This document shows positions 44,141 through 52,655 of a DNA stretch of 64,000 bases, one piece after another. The notes under the pieces were generated by a model. It was given only the letters and a program-made list of their open reading frames with translations. It did no database searches and was not told the DNA's origin. Position numbers and translations under genes: made by a program. The stretch is from Deltaproteobacteria bacterium (GTDB lineage Bacteria; Myxococcota_A; UBA9160; UBA4427). The stretch lies in contig PBFW01000072.1 in the NCBI GenBank assembly GCA_002719955.1, forward strand, positions 1-64,000. Reading direction: 5' to 3'. Every line of letters starts with the position of its first letter. Positions within the stretch are counted from its first letter, which is position 1.

Positions 44141-45283
44141 TCATGTGAATTGCGGATTGCTGCTAGCGCGTCCTCCCGGCCCACTAAAGGCCAATCCATA
44201 GCCGGGGGCATGCCCCTCGGCCCAGGTCGGTTCGACGACTCGGGCGATCAATTCTCGGAAGGATGCGATCAACGCGTCCTCTGCCACGTAGTCGAAGGGA
44301 TCCTGGAGCACCATCTCCTCGGGCCCGCCCGGCTTCGGCGGATTTCCCGCCAGCCAGCGGGCGGTCCGCGCCAGCGCCTCGTGCGGCGGCACGACATCGC
44401 GATAGCCGAGTTCGGCTTCGAGTTTGCCGACGCTCACGACGCGGTGGGTCGTCCACGGTTGCGCGACAAAGGGCCTCGCTGGCCAGGCGATCTCCCACGG
44501 CATCGAGACGATCTCCCAAGCGTGTCCCATCGACTGCGCGATCGTCTCGATCACCTGCCGGATCGAGAGGACCTCCTGATCGGCCGCATTGTAGATCTGA
44601 CCGGCGGCCTTCTCGGGTTGGTCGACGGCCAGCAGAAGCGCGTGAGCGAGATTCTCCACATAGCCGAAGCTCGACAGGCTCAAGCCGTCCTCGGCGACGA
44701 TGATATGTGGGCGCCTGTCGAGGATGCGACGCACGAAGCTCCACTCCCGTGGCGCGGGCTGCCGAGGGCCGTAGACCCAGGGATATCTGAAATGGGTGGC
44801 GTCCGGCTGCGCCTCGAAGAGTAGATCTTCGGTCCTTGCGATCCGGAACCCCTTTCCGTCCTGGCTCGGATCGTCCACTCGCAGCCCGTCCTCTCTCGTC
44901 GGCATGGGCATTCCGGTCGGACTGAAGAGCGGTGCGTTCATATAGCCCTGGTAACCCGGAAAGCCGCCGACGGAGATGAACTGTCCGACGCGTCCGGCCA
45001 GGAGCTCGGCGTTGCGTCGAAGCCGGCCGTAGGTCGCAATACAGACATCGAAGGTTCGCCCTCGGAGCACCGCAGCGACCTTCTCCGGGGCGAAGGCATC
45101 GGTGTGGATATGCTCGACCTCGGGGGGGATCTCTGGTGGCTCATGGTTGCCGCTGTGCAGAATCGACGTCGCGAAACCCCGGTCCACGAGGCCCTTCACG
45201 ACGAAGGGGCCACTCGGCCCCGTTCCGCCGATCACGAGCGCGGTCGCCCCCCGCCGGCTCTCTCTCTTCGAATCCTCAGTCAT
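44141..45283 (-). CDS. NAD-dependent epimerase/dehydratase family protein
   Basis: 380 residues. Extended-SDR cofactor motif G-G-T-G-P-S-G (V-I-G-G-T-G-P-S-G-P-F-V-V), D-V-C-I-A-T-Y-G-R and S-V-G-G-F-P-G-Y. The catalytic Y-x-x-x-K seems replaced by F-R-I-A-R, so the usual epimerase/dehydratase mechanism is doubtful. The C-terminal half has W-V-Y-G-P-R and G-Q-I-Y-N-A-A-D, typical of the family. The ATG at 45283 is preceded by GAGGCG; an ATG at 45295 is an alternative. Reaction unknown. Confidence 0.88.
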   Translation of the reverse strand: MTEDSKRESRRGATALVIGGTGPSGPFVVKGLVDRGFATSILHSGNHEPPEIPPEVEHIHTDAFAPEKVAAVLRGRTFDVCIATYGRLRRNAELLAGRVGQFISVGGFPGYQGYMNAPLFSPTGMPMPTREDGLRVDDPSQDGKGFRIARTEDLLFEAQPDATHFRYPWVYGPRQPAPREWSFVRRILDRRPHIIVAEDGLSLSSFGYVENLAHALLLAVDQPEKAAGQIYNAADQEVLSIRQVIETIAQSMGHAWEIVSMPWEIAWPARPFVAQPWTTHRVVSVGKLEAELGYRDVVPPHEALARTARWLAGNPPKPGGPEEMVLQDPFDYVAEDALIASFRELIARVVEPTWAEGHAPGYGLAFSGPGGRASSNPQFT

Positions 45284-45386
45284 CTTTCGCCTCATCGATC
45301 GGCCATTCCCTGCCTGTTGAGATAACGTCTGCGATCTCAACCGGCCGCTGTCAGGTACACGCTGCCCAGACGGAGAACGCCTGCCC

Positions 45387-45887
45387 ATGCCCCCCAAAGA
45401 CGATATCAGAATGACCGAGGCCGAGATCCGTAGTTTCCTCAGCGAAGGTCACACGATGACGCTCGTGACGAACGGACCGAACGGATATCCGCACGCCGTC
45501 GCGATGTTCTTTGCCCTCGACGATGACCTCACCGTCAAATTCGCGACCTACGCGACGAGCCAGAAGGTGAAGAATATCGAGCGCGACTCGAAGGTGACCC
45601 TGCTCGTCGAGACGGGCACGGCCTATAGCGAGCTTCGAGGGGTCATGATCGAGGGCGAGGGCGAGATCAAGACCGACCTCGAAGAAACCGTCGCGACGAT
45701 GATCACCGCCAACGCGGTCACCGGGAGCCCACTCCCGGATATCGACCAGATTCCCAGGGACGTCAAGATCAGGATGGCCGGCAAGCGGGTCCTTCTGAAG
45801 ATCAAACCGAAACGCTTCGTCTCCTGGGATCACGGCAAACTTCCGAGCAGCCGAACACCCGAAGGTCTCAAGAAGGCGATCGGCTGA
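45387..45887 (+). CDS. PPOX/FMN split-barrel family protein
   Basis: 166 residues, a pyridoxamine-5'-phosphate-oxidase-like or F420-dependent split beta-barrel. It has I-R-S-F-L-S-E-G, M-T-L-V-T-N-G-P-N-G-Y-P-H, A-T-Y-A-T-S-Q-K-V-K-N-I-E-R and V-T-L-L-V-E-T-G. Some relatives bind FMN, others F420, and reduce enones or aromatic substrates. The LLM enzyme at 54160 would be consistent with F420 use, but neither proves it. It is followed at short spacing by the SnoaL-like and ADH genes. The second Met (45411) is an alternative start. Confidence 0.85.
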   Translation: MPPKDDIRMTEAEIRSFLSEGHTMTLVTNGPNGYPHAVAMFFALDDDLTVKFATYATSQKVKNIERDSKVTLLVETGTAYSELRGVMIEGEGEIKTDLEETVATMITANAVTGSPLPDIDQIPRDVKIRMAGKRVLLKIKPKRFVSWDHGKLPSSRTPEGLKKAIG

Positions 45888-45910
45888 GCTTCGTCTGGAG
45901 GGCTCCGGGG

Positions 45911-46435
45911 ATGACCGACTTGGAAAGGCTTTTAGCCTACGAAGAAATCCGTCAGCTCGCGTCCCGTTATGCCATCCATTCCGATGCGCGTGACATGGAC
46001 GCACTCGTCGACCTCTTCATTCCCGACGTGCGTGTGGGCCGAGACACCTACGGCCACGAAGCTCTACACGCGGATTTCGACGCATCCTTCCGAAGAGTCG
46101 GTGTGACGTTCCTGCAGGTTGGCAGCCACCTCATCGATCTCGCCGGCGAGGACCACGCGACGGGAATCGTCTATTGTCGTGGCGAGATCCAGGATGGCGG
46201 AATCGATAGCGATCGCTGGATCATTCACGCGATCCAGTATCACGACACCTACGAGCGACGCGAGGGACGATGGCTCTTCGTCCGTCGCAAACATTTTCTT
46301 GTATATGGAGCGGAGCTCGGTGTCAATCCGCTCCGCCTCGAGCCCGCGAATTGGCCAAAGAGTCAGATCGGCATGGGCAGTCATCCGCAAGCCCTCGAGA
46401 CCTGGCAGAACTTCTGGACAAAGCCGTCGACGTAA
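45911..46435 (+). CDS. SnoaL-like (NTF2-fold) protein
   Basis: 174 residues with the NTF2/SnoaL opening E-I-R-Q-L-A-S-R-Y-A-x-x-x-D-A-R-D-M-D and V-D-L-F-I-P-D. A deep pocket with the His/Asp/Tyr set of this fold (Y-C-R-G-E-I; I-H-A-I-Q-Y-H-D-T-Y; R-K-H-F-L) suggests a small polyketide-cyclase, dehydratase or isomerase-like role, as in steroid delta-isomerase relatives. GGAGGG precedes the ATG. It is 23 bases after the FMN-barrel gene and 60 before the alcohol dehydrogenase, so all three are probably one operon. Confidence 0.85.
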   Translation: MTDLERLLAYEEIRQLASRYAIHSDARDMDALVDLFIPDVRVGRDTYGHEALHADFDASFRRVGVTFLQVGSHLIDLAGEDHATGIVYCRGEIQDGGIDSDRWIIHAIQYHDTYERREGRWLFVRRKHFLVYGAELGVNPLRLEPANWPKSQIGMGSHPQALETWQNFWTKPST

Positions 46436-46495
46436 TGCCGGAAGAACACGGTCCCCACCGGGTGATATCTACTCACCGGAGCCGAGGATAGGAAC

Positions 46496-47503
46496 ATGAA
46501 ACTCGCACGCATCCACGGTCCCGGAGACGTTCGTCTCGACGAGGTCCCGGAACCCATCGCCGGACCGGACGACGTCATCCTCGAAGTTGGCGCCTGCGGA
46601 ATCTGTGGGAGCGATGTCGGTTACGCGAAGATCGGCGGGGCACAGGGACCCAGCCCGGAACCGATGGCGATCGGTCACGAGCTCGCGGGCCGCGTCTGCT
46701 TCGTGGGAGCGAATTGTGACGATGTCGCGAAGATCGGAGACCGCGTGGCCCTCCATCCCGGAGCTGCCGGTTTCGGACTCGGCAACGGCGGACCCGAAGG
46801 CGGCTTCACCCCCCGATTGCTCGTTCGAGGTGCAGCCCAGGACAAGAGCCTCTTCGCCATTCCCGATGACATGTCTTTCGAGTTCGCCGCACTCGCCGAG
46901 CCGCTCGGCGTCGGCATGCACGCGGTCGATCAGGCAGAAGTGCGAGCGGGCGACAAGGTCGCAGTCCTCGGTGCGGGTCCGATCGGCCTCTCGGCCATCG
47001 CCACCCTCGCAGACCGCGGAATCGAGGACATCGTTTCGATCGACCTCTCGCAGACCCGCCTCGAAGTGGCGCGGAAACTCGGCGCGACACATACGATCCA
47101 CCCGGGAAGAGAAGATCTCTGGAAGGGCCTCGAGCGCCTCCACGGAAAAGACAAGCTCTATTGGATGGACGTCGTCGGCACAAACGTATTCATCGAAGCG
47201 ACGGGCGTCGGACCGCTCCTATCGGAGGTCGTCGACCGATGCGCTCCCCAGTCGCGGATCTCGGTCGTCGCACTCCACCGCAAGAAAGTCTCCATCGACT
47301 TCATGACCGTCTTGACCAAAGAGATTACGATCCGCGGATCGATCGAATATCCCGATCGCTACGAGCAGATGATCGAGCTGATCGCACGGCGTGACCTTTC
47401 TCCCATGATCACCCACCGATTCCCGCTCGACGATTTCCTGGAGGCCTTCGCGGTCGCCGAATCGCCGGACGCGGGCGCAAAGGTCATGATCGAAATCGCC
47501 TGA
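46496..47503 (+). CDS. Zinc-dependent alcohol dehydrogenase (MDR) without structural-zinc cysteines
   Basis: 335 residues. Catalytic zinc ligands are seen in G-I-C-G-S-D-V (Cys37) and G-H-E-L-A-G, with A-E-P-L-G-V-G-M following. The loop that holds the four structural-zinc cysteines in classical enzymes is short and cysteine-free (H-P-G-A-A-G-F-G-L-G-N-G-G-P-E). The cofactor fold has V-L-G-A-G-P-I-G-L. It would oxidise a polyol or secondary alcohol with NAD(P). It follows the SnoaL gene and precedes ppiC by 18 bases. Confidence 0.92.
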   Translation: MKLARIHGPGDVRLDEVPEPIAGPDDVILEVGACGICGSDVGYAKIGGAQGPSPEPMAIGHELAGRVCFVGANCDDVAKIGDRVALHPGAAGFGLGNGGPEGGFTPRLLVRGAAQDKSLFAIPDDMSFEFAALAEPLGVGMHAVDQAEVRAGDKVAVLGAGPIGLSAIATLADRGIEDIVSIDLSQTRLEVARKLGATHTIHPGREDLWKGLERLHGKDKLYWMDVVGTNVFIEATGVGPLLSEVVDRCAPQSRISVVALHRKKVSIDFMTVLTKEITIRGSIEYPDRYEQMIELIARRDLSPMITHRFPLDDFLEAFAVAESPDAGAKVMIEIA

Positions 47504-47521
47504 GGCGATGGTGCCCAAACG

Positions 47522-48544
47522 ATGCCCGCCCTATTCCGCTCCCCGCTCCTGCATTTCCTGCTGATCGGTGTGCTGCTCTCCATCGCGCAGGGCTGGCGCT
47601 CGCCCGGAGAGGAATCGGCTGATGTGGGCGTGTTTCGCATCGCGATCGAGGCGGGCCGGATGGAGGAAATGCAGCGAAGCTTCGCCGAACAGATGGGCCG
47701 GACACCGGCAGATGCAGAAATCGGACGAATGATCGAGGCCGAGGTCGAAGAGGAGATCCTTTTCCGCGAGGCGATCGCGCGCGGACTCCTCGAACGCGAC
47801 GGTGGCGTCCAGACGAGGCTGATCCAAAAAATGCTCTTTCTCGAGGGCGGCACGAAGATCGAGGATGCCCCGGCGCTCCTCGCACGTGCGGTCGAACTCG
47901 GCCTTCATCACGAAGACATCGTCGTGCGCCGAATCCTCGTCCAGAAGATGCGACTGCTCGGATCGACCCTCGATGCCTCGCAGATTCCCACGCCCCGAGA
48001 GATCGCCGACGCCTATCGGAGCGGGCGCGACGAATTGCGCGCACCGGACCGACTGAGCCTCGTGCATGTCTTTATGAGCAGCGATCGCCGAGGGGAGAGG
48101 ATGCGTGCCGATGCCCTGGCGCTTCGTGACGAACTCGTCGCCGCTGCGACCCCTGCGAACGACGCACCTACACGAGGAGATCCCTTCCCCCTCGGACACC
48201 GCCTCGAACGTCGATCTCAGAACGATCTCGATCGCGCCTTCGGCGCTCGTTTCGGGGAATTGGCCTTCGCCCTAGAACTCGAGCGTTGGTCCGATCCGAT
48301 CGCCTCGGCCTACGGCCTTCATCTGATCCGCGTGGACACGCATGAATCCGGCCAGGTGCCACCGCTCGAATCGGTCTCCGACCGGCTGCGACTCCAGATC
48401 GAGGAACGGCGTCGTGACGCCAACCTCGAAGCGCTCCTCAGCGACCTGCGCACGCGCTACGAGGTCATCCTCCCAGACACCGGCCCAATGCCGACCCAGA
48501 TGCCTCGTCTGAGACCCCTCGAAAGAAACCAGGAGCCTGGATGA
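47522..48544 (+). CDS. PpiC/SurA-type membrane-anchored peptidyl-prolyl isomerase
   Basis: 340 residues with an N-terminal hydrophobic anchor (residues about 9-23) and a long periplasmic part. Residues about 175-285 resemble the parvulin domain (L-S-L-V-H-V-F, then the D-P-F-P-L-G-H loop and S-A-Y-G-L-H-L-I-R-V). The N-terminal helical region has SurA-like chaperone character. It is translationally coupled (ATGA at 48541) to the HupE/UreJ protein. A foldase for that membrane protein or its substrate is a fair inference, not shown. Confidence 0.85.
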   Translation: MPALFRSPLLHFLLIGVLLSIAQGWRSPGEESADVGVFRIAIEAGRMEEMQRSFAEQMGRTPADAEIGRMIEAEVEEEILFREAIARGLLERDGGVQTRLIQKMLFLEGGTKIEDAPALLARAVELGLHHEDIVVRRILVQKMRLLGSTLDASQIPTPREIADAYRSGRDELRAPDRLSLVHVFMSSDRRGERMRADALALRDELVAAATPANDAPTRGDPFPLGHRLERRSQNDLDRAFGARFGELAFALELERWSDPIASAYGLHLIRVDTHESGQVPPLESVSDRLRLQIEERRRDANLEALLSDLRTRYEVILPDTGPMPTQMPRLRPLERNQEPG

Positions 48545-49617
48545 TTCCCACCCGCCCGCCCCGCACAACGCCCAAGCGACGAAACCCTCCCTGCTCGACG
48601 GGCGCACGCGTCGCTCGATCCCGGTCCTTGGCAGGAATCGCGCTGGTCGCCTTCGGCCTAGCTCTCTGGCTCGCCGCGACACCGAGCACGGCCCACCCCC
48701 TCGCGCCCGCCCTGCTCGAGTTGAAGGAGAACGTCGGGGGCGATGTCGATGTCCTCTGGAAACGATCCTCATTGAGCGTTCCCGGAAGCAATATCCAGCC
48801 GGTCGTTCCACCGGCCTGCCCCGCGAGGACAGCCCCGACCTACGAGGAGCAGGGCGTCGCAGTCCTCGTTCGCTGGACGATCGATTGCAGTGAAACCGGC
48901 CTCGTCGGTCAACCCGTTCGCGTCGACGGTCTCGGTCCGGCCAAGATCGACACGTTGGTTCGAATCGAACTCGCCGACGGACGCCAGATCCAGCGCGTGC
49001 TGCGCCGAGGCGAACCCTCGATGATCGTCCCCGAGAAGGCGAGCAGATGGGTCGTCTTCGTCGACTATTTGTCCATCGGCTTCGGACATATCCTCTCCGG
49101 TCCGGATCATCTCCTCTTCGTGTTCGGGCTCTTCCTCCTCTGTGTGAGCATGCGTCCCCTGGTCAAGACGATCACATCCTTCACCGTCGGCCACTCGATC
49201 ACCCTCAGTCTGGCAGCACTCGGATATACCCAGCTCCCTCCGGGCCCGATCGAGTTCTTGATCGCGACGAGTGTCCTCGCCCTCGCGGTCGAACTCGCGC
49301 GCGACGAGTCGAAGCAGACGTTGATGAGGCGCTATCCCTGGCCGATGGCACTCTTCTTCGGATTGCTACACGGGATGGGTTTCGCCGGTGCACTCCGGGA
49401 GATCGGATTGCCCCAGGGCGAGATTCCCATGGCGCTCTTCTCCTTCAACGTCGGCATCGAACTCGGTCAATTGGTCTTCATCGCCGGCGTGGTCCTGGGT
49501 TCCCTCGCGATCGAGCGAATCGCCCCGCCCTTCCCGATGCCCAGACGCACGGCCGTCTACGTCATGGGTTCGCTCGCCGCCTTCTGGACGATCGAACGTG
49601 CCGCCGCGATCCTCTAG
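48541..49617 (+). CDS. HupE/UreJ-family membrane protein with N-terminal periplasmic domain
   Basis: 358 residues. A signal-like helix (about 30-50) is followed by an exported domain of about 110 residues, then six to seven membrane helices of the HupE/UreJ type: G-H-I-L-S-G-P-D-H-L-L-F-V-F-G-L, F-T-V-G-H-S-I-T-L, E-L-A-R-D-E-S, G-L-L-H-G-M-G-F-A-G-A-L and F-N-V-G-I-E-L-G-Q. The His/Glu/Asp-lined helices suit a metal carrier; HupE and UreJ relatives are linked to nickel. The extra periplasmic domain is a variant seen in other bacteria. No hydrogenase or urease gene is present, so the metal and its user are unknown. Confidence 0.9.
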   Translation: MIPTRPPRTTPKRRNPPCSTGARVARSRSLAGIALVAFGLALWLAATPSTAHPLAPALLELKENVGGDVDVLWKRSSLSVPGSNIQPVVPPACPARTAPTYEEQGVAVLVRWTIDCSETGLVGQPVRVDGLGPAKIDTLVRIELADGRQIQRVLRRGEPSMIVPEKASRWVVFVDYLSIGFGHILSGPDHLLFVFGLFLLCVSMRPLVKTITSFTVGHSITLSLAALGYTQLPPGPIEFLIATSVLALAVELARDESKQTLMRRYPWPMALFFGLLHGMGFAGALREIGLPQGEIPMALFSFNVGIELGQLVFIAGVVLGSLAIERIAPPFPMPRRTAVYVMGSLAAFWTIERAAAIL

Positions 49618-49700
49618 GCCCGCGCCACGATCAATGGCGTGAGCCTCGTGTCGGCGTCGGTTTTCATGAAGAAGGCCTGAGCGGTCCGCACCCGGCCGCG

Positions 49701-51173
49701 CTAGAGCCAGCGCACACCGCCGCCTGCGAGCAACTCCACCTCACGACCGCATAGCTCCTCGCGCGCACCCAACTCCATCGTCTCCGGATCATCGACGACT
49801 CGCAGCGTGCGCCGTGTGTCATCGAAGTCGGCCACGATCGCGACACCATTCGCCGCAGTCCGATCATATGTCACGGTATAGCTGCTGATCGAGGCTCGGC
49901 CGATCGCGTCACGCTCGACTTCGATCCCGACCGATGCCTGCTCGACCGTCTCGGTCACATCACCGTGCAAGAAAGGAAGACTCGGTTCCGGACCGAATAC
50001 GCTGACGCCCTGTTTCGTGATCAAGCCGCTGATCGCCGTCACGAGGCCGTGACTCCCGGGGTCGTCCCGCATGCGTTCGACCATCTTGATCCAGGCCTGG
50101 ATGACGAAATTGTTGAGCGGCCCACCGCCGAAAGTCATGCCACCAGTCTGGCTGACTCGACGACTGAGCGGGATTCCAAACGCGCGTTGTTGCACGCGTA
50201 CGGCAGCAGGAAAACAGCTATAGAGCTCGAAATGGTCGATCTCCGCAGGCCCGCGTCCAAGATACTCGAAGGCGCGCTGGCTAGCGATTTCGAAGCCCGG
50301 CGACCGCCAGAGATCACGCCTTTCGCTGAGTGTAACCATATGCTCCGAGTCGATGACGGCCAGTGGGTAGACGAAACGGCTCTCGTCCAGTCCGAGGCGA
50401 CGGGCCTTCTCGAGGGTGCAGAGGATCAGCCCTCCCGCCTGGTTGACATTCCATTGGGACACGAGTGATTTCGTGTAGGGATAGGAGAGCATGCGGTTCG
50501 AATCGGTCGGTGTGACGATCTCTTCCGGTGACATCGGCATTCGATTCCAGGCGTCCGGATTGTCGACGGCAACGCGATTGAAGGCGCCCCAGAGCGCGCC
50601 GAGTTCCGCGCGATGATCCTCGATCGATTGACCTTCGTGAAAGCGCAGCGCGTTGTCGATCATCGAATATTGAATGACGGGCGTGGTCAGACCCAGGTCG
50701 ATCTCGAATGACCCCATGATCTCCGCATGCGGACGCATGGTCTCGGTCGGCTGGCTATCCGTCTGCTCGGTCAGCGGCACCTCGCGCCCCGCACGTCCGA
50801 GCCGTGAAGCGCGATCCCGGGCCTCGGCACCCACGATCATCGCCACATCCGCACCGCCCTCGGCGATCGAGCGCGCAGCCCGGCCGAGCACGCTCGTCTG
50901 CAGGATCCCTACTTCGGCGATCACGGTCCGTACCCCGCTCGCGCCAAACCGTTCTGCCAGGATCTTCCCCGGATTCGAGTAGGCCCAGAACCCACGCGGC
51001 GCCCAGATCGAATCGACGCTCTCGAGCAGCCCCCTCGACCCGGCGTCCTCCGCGGCCCCACGAAGCACCCCCTCCATCAGATCGAGGGGCTCAGAGGCTT
51101 CCGCGGGATCGTCGACGTGCTGATTGACCGAGGCGACGCCGACGACGACGGGTGTTCGGGGATCGAGGGCCAT
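49701..51173 (-). CDS. Thiolase-like protein (TLP1 type) with extra C-terminal domain
   Basis: 490 residues, longer than a normal thiolase (about 390-400) owing to a C-terminal beta-domain (S-S-Y-T-V-T-Y-D-R-T-A-A-N-G) that resembles the additional domain of thiolase-like protein type 1. The thiolase fold is clear (G-G-A-D-V-A-M-I-V-G-A-E), but the classical residues are changed: the N-terminal nucleophile Cys aligns with Gln (V-G-I-L-Q-T-S), the G-H-P motif reads G-G-G-P, and the C-terminal Cys motif reads T-A-I-S-G. A Cys in E-L-Y-S-C-F is at a different place. Acyl-CoA binding or an unusual reaction is more likely than thiolysis. CAGGAG precedes the ATG. Confidence 0.85.
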   Translation of the reverse strand: MALDPRTPVVVGVASVNQHVDDPAEASEPLDLMEGVLRGAAEDAGSRGLLESVDSIWAPRGFWAYSNPGKILAERFGASGVRTVIAEVGILQTSVLGRAARSIAEGGADVAMIVGAEARDRASRLGRAGREVPLTEQTDSQPTETMRPHAEIMGSFEIDLGLTTPVIQYSMIDNALRFHEGQSIEDHRAELGALWGAFNRVAVDNPDAWNRMPMSPEEIVTPTDSNRMLSYPYTKSLVSQWNVNQAGGLILCTLEKARRLGLDESRFVYPLAVIDSEHMVTLSERRDLWRSPGFEIASQRAFEYLGRGPAEIDHFELYSCFPAAVRVQQRAFGIPLSRRVSQTGGMTFGGGPLNNFVIQAWIKMVERMRDDPGSHGLVTAISGLITKQGVSVFGPEPSLPFLHGDVTETVEQASVGIEVERDAIGRASISSYTVTYDRTAANGVAIVADFDDTRRTLRVVDDPETMELGAREELCGREVELLAGGGVRWL

Positions 51174-51226
51174 GAAATCTCCTGCTGAAAAGGGGTCTTC
51201 GACGCTTGCTGGGTCGCGAATTCTAG

Positions 51227-51319
51227 CCCTCCGGAGGGCGCGATGAACTCGCCCGCGAACTCATCATTTCCGTGACCGACGGGCTCGAAGCACCGATCGC
51301 GCCCTCGCTGACGACGTGA
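51227..51319 (+). pseudogene. Possible 3' remnant of a TetR-type regulator
   Basis: Open only from a stop at 51224 to the stop at 51317-51319. The 30 codons read like the last helix of a TetR regulator (D-E-L-A-R-E-L-I-I-S-V-T-D-G-L). There is no N-terminal HTH upstream. The fragment begins in a perfect palindrome, GCCCTCCGGAGGGC (51226-51239), which could be an operator or chance. It is a short similarity that I hold weakly. Confidence 0.3.
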
Positions 51320-51469
51320 CCGCATGCCGACCCCGAGAGCCCGACCGCTGCGAAAGCCGCCCTTACTTCCCCTAATCGTGACCCCGTTTGGAGGCAACGC
51401 CGGATCGTGGTCGGCGCGACTGCGCTCGACGGCCCCGTGGTCGCGCCATCTGGACTACAGTCCGGCGCG

Positions 51470-52618
51470 ATGAGCAAGCCGAAACGACAGGAACAGGAAG
51501 ACGCCCAGGAAGAGATCAGCGAAGTTGCGAAGGATATCCTCCGCATGCAGCTGCCGATCCAGATCCCCGGTCTGGGGCACGTCAACATGTACGCGCTGAT
51601 CGACAATGACGGGGCCGCCCTGATCGACCCGGGACTGCCAGGCAGCGACACATGGGATGCGATCGTCGGTCGTTTGAAGCAGGCCGACCTCAAACCCAAG
51701 GATGTCCACACGGTCTTCATCACACATTCGCATCCGGACCATTTCGGCGGCGCGGTGCGTCTCCACCAGGAATCCGGTGCGCGCATCGTGGCACATCGCG
51801 CTTTCCATTTCGGCGGCCCCTCCCCTGGCCATAAACGCCACACGGGGCCCCACGCCCATGTCCACGGTTCCGACGATCATCACACGGAAGCTTCCGTCGA
51901 TGACCTCGTCGCCCATATGGAGTTGCTCGAGCGAGATCGGCGCCGCTCCCAGAATCCCCTCGGTCGCATCCTGGGTGCACTCAGGCGGATCACGACACCC
52001 GCCCCCTGGAAGGGTCCGGCGGATCGCGCCAAGCTGCGCGAGAGCTTGCGATGGTTCGCCTTCTCGACGGTCGGGCGCTCCCGATTCCTGCCCCCCATTA
52101 CCCATCATGTGGAACACGGCGACGTCCTGAGACTCGCCGGTCGCGAATGGTTCGTGCAGCACACGCCCGGCCACACCGCAGATCATATCTGCCTGCACGA
52201 TCCCGAAACCGGCGCGTTCATGTCCGGAGATCACGTGCTGCCGTCGATCACTCCACATATCGGCGGTGTCTCTTATCTGGCGGACCCACTCAAGTCCTTC
52301 TTCTACTCGCTGGATCGAGTCGGAGAGATCCGGGATGTCGACCTCGCCCTCCCGGCCCACGGCCACCCCTTCGATGATCTGAAGGGCCGAGCGCAATCGA
52401 TCAAGCAACACCACTACGAGCGCCTCAACGAAATCCGCGATATCGCCAGCGATATTGGCCGCGCGGACGTGAACGCCTTCATGAAGAGGCTCTTCAAGGA
52501 GCGAAGCTGGGGCGATATGGCGGAAAGCGAAACCTACGCTCACCTCGAGCATCTGCGCCTCGAAGGCCAGGCCGAAGCCCACCGCAATGACCAGGGACGC
52601 CTGGTCTACGAGATCTGA
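51470..52618 (+). CDS. Metallo-beta-lactamase-fold hydrolase with His-rich loop
   Basis: 382 residues from the ATG at 51470; no strong ribosome site is visible. The MBL metal motif is T-H-S-H-P-D-H-F-G-G (His86, His88, Asp90, His91), with further ligands in H-T-P-G-H-T-A-D-H and S-G-D-H-V-L-P, and P-A-H-G-H. A loop at residues 121-138 carries seven His in 18 residues, beyond what the fold needs. The C-terminal helical part is about 110 residues. The fold covers thioesterases, lactonases, sulfohydrolases and others; I cannot pick a substrate. It precedes a convergent PlsC-HAD fusion. Confidence 0.9.
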   Translation: MSKPKRQEQEDAQEEISEVAKDILRMQLPIQIPGLGHVNMYALIDNDGAALIDPGLPGSDTWDAIVGRLKQADLKPKDVHTVFITHSHPDHFGGAVRLHQESGARIVAHRAFHFGGPSPGHKRHTGPHAHVHGSDDHHTEASVDDLVAHMELLERDRRRSQNPLGRILGALRRITTPAPWKGPADRAKLRESLRWFAFSTVGRSRFLPPITHHVEHGDVLRLAGREWFVQHTPGHTADHICLHDPETGAFMSGDHVLPSITPHIGGVSYLADPLKSFFYSLDRVGEIRDVDLALPAHGHPFDDLKGRAQSIKQHHYERLNEIRDIASDIGRADVNAFMKRLFKERSWGDMAESETYAHLEHLRLEGQAEAHRNDQGRLVYEI

Positions 52619-52655
52619 TTCGCGCGAGAGATCTCGCGACGAGTGGGACCGGGGC

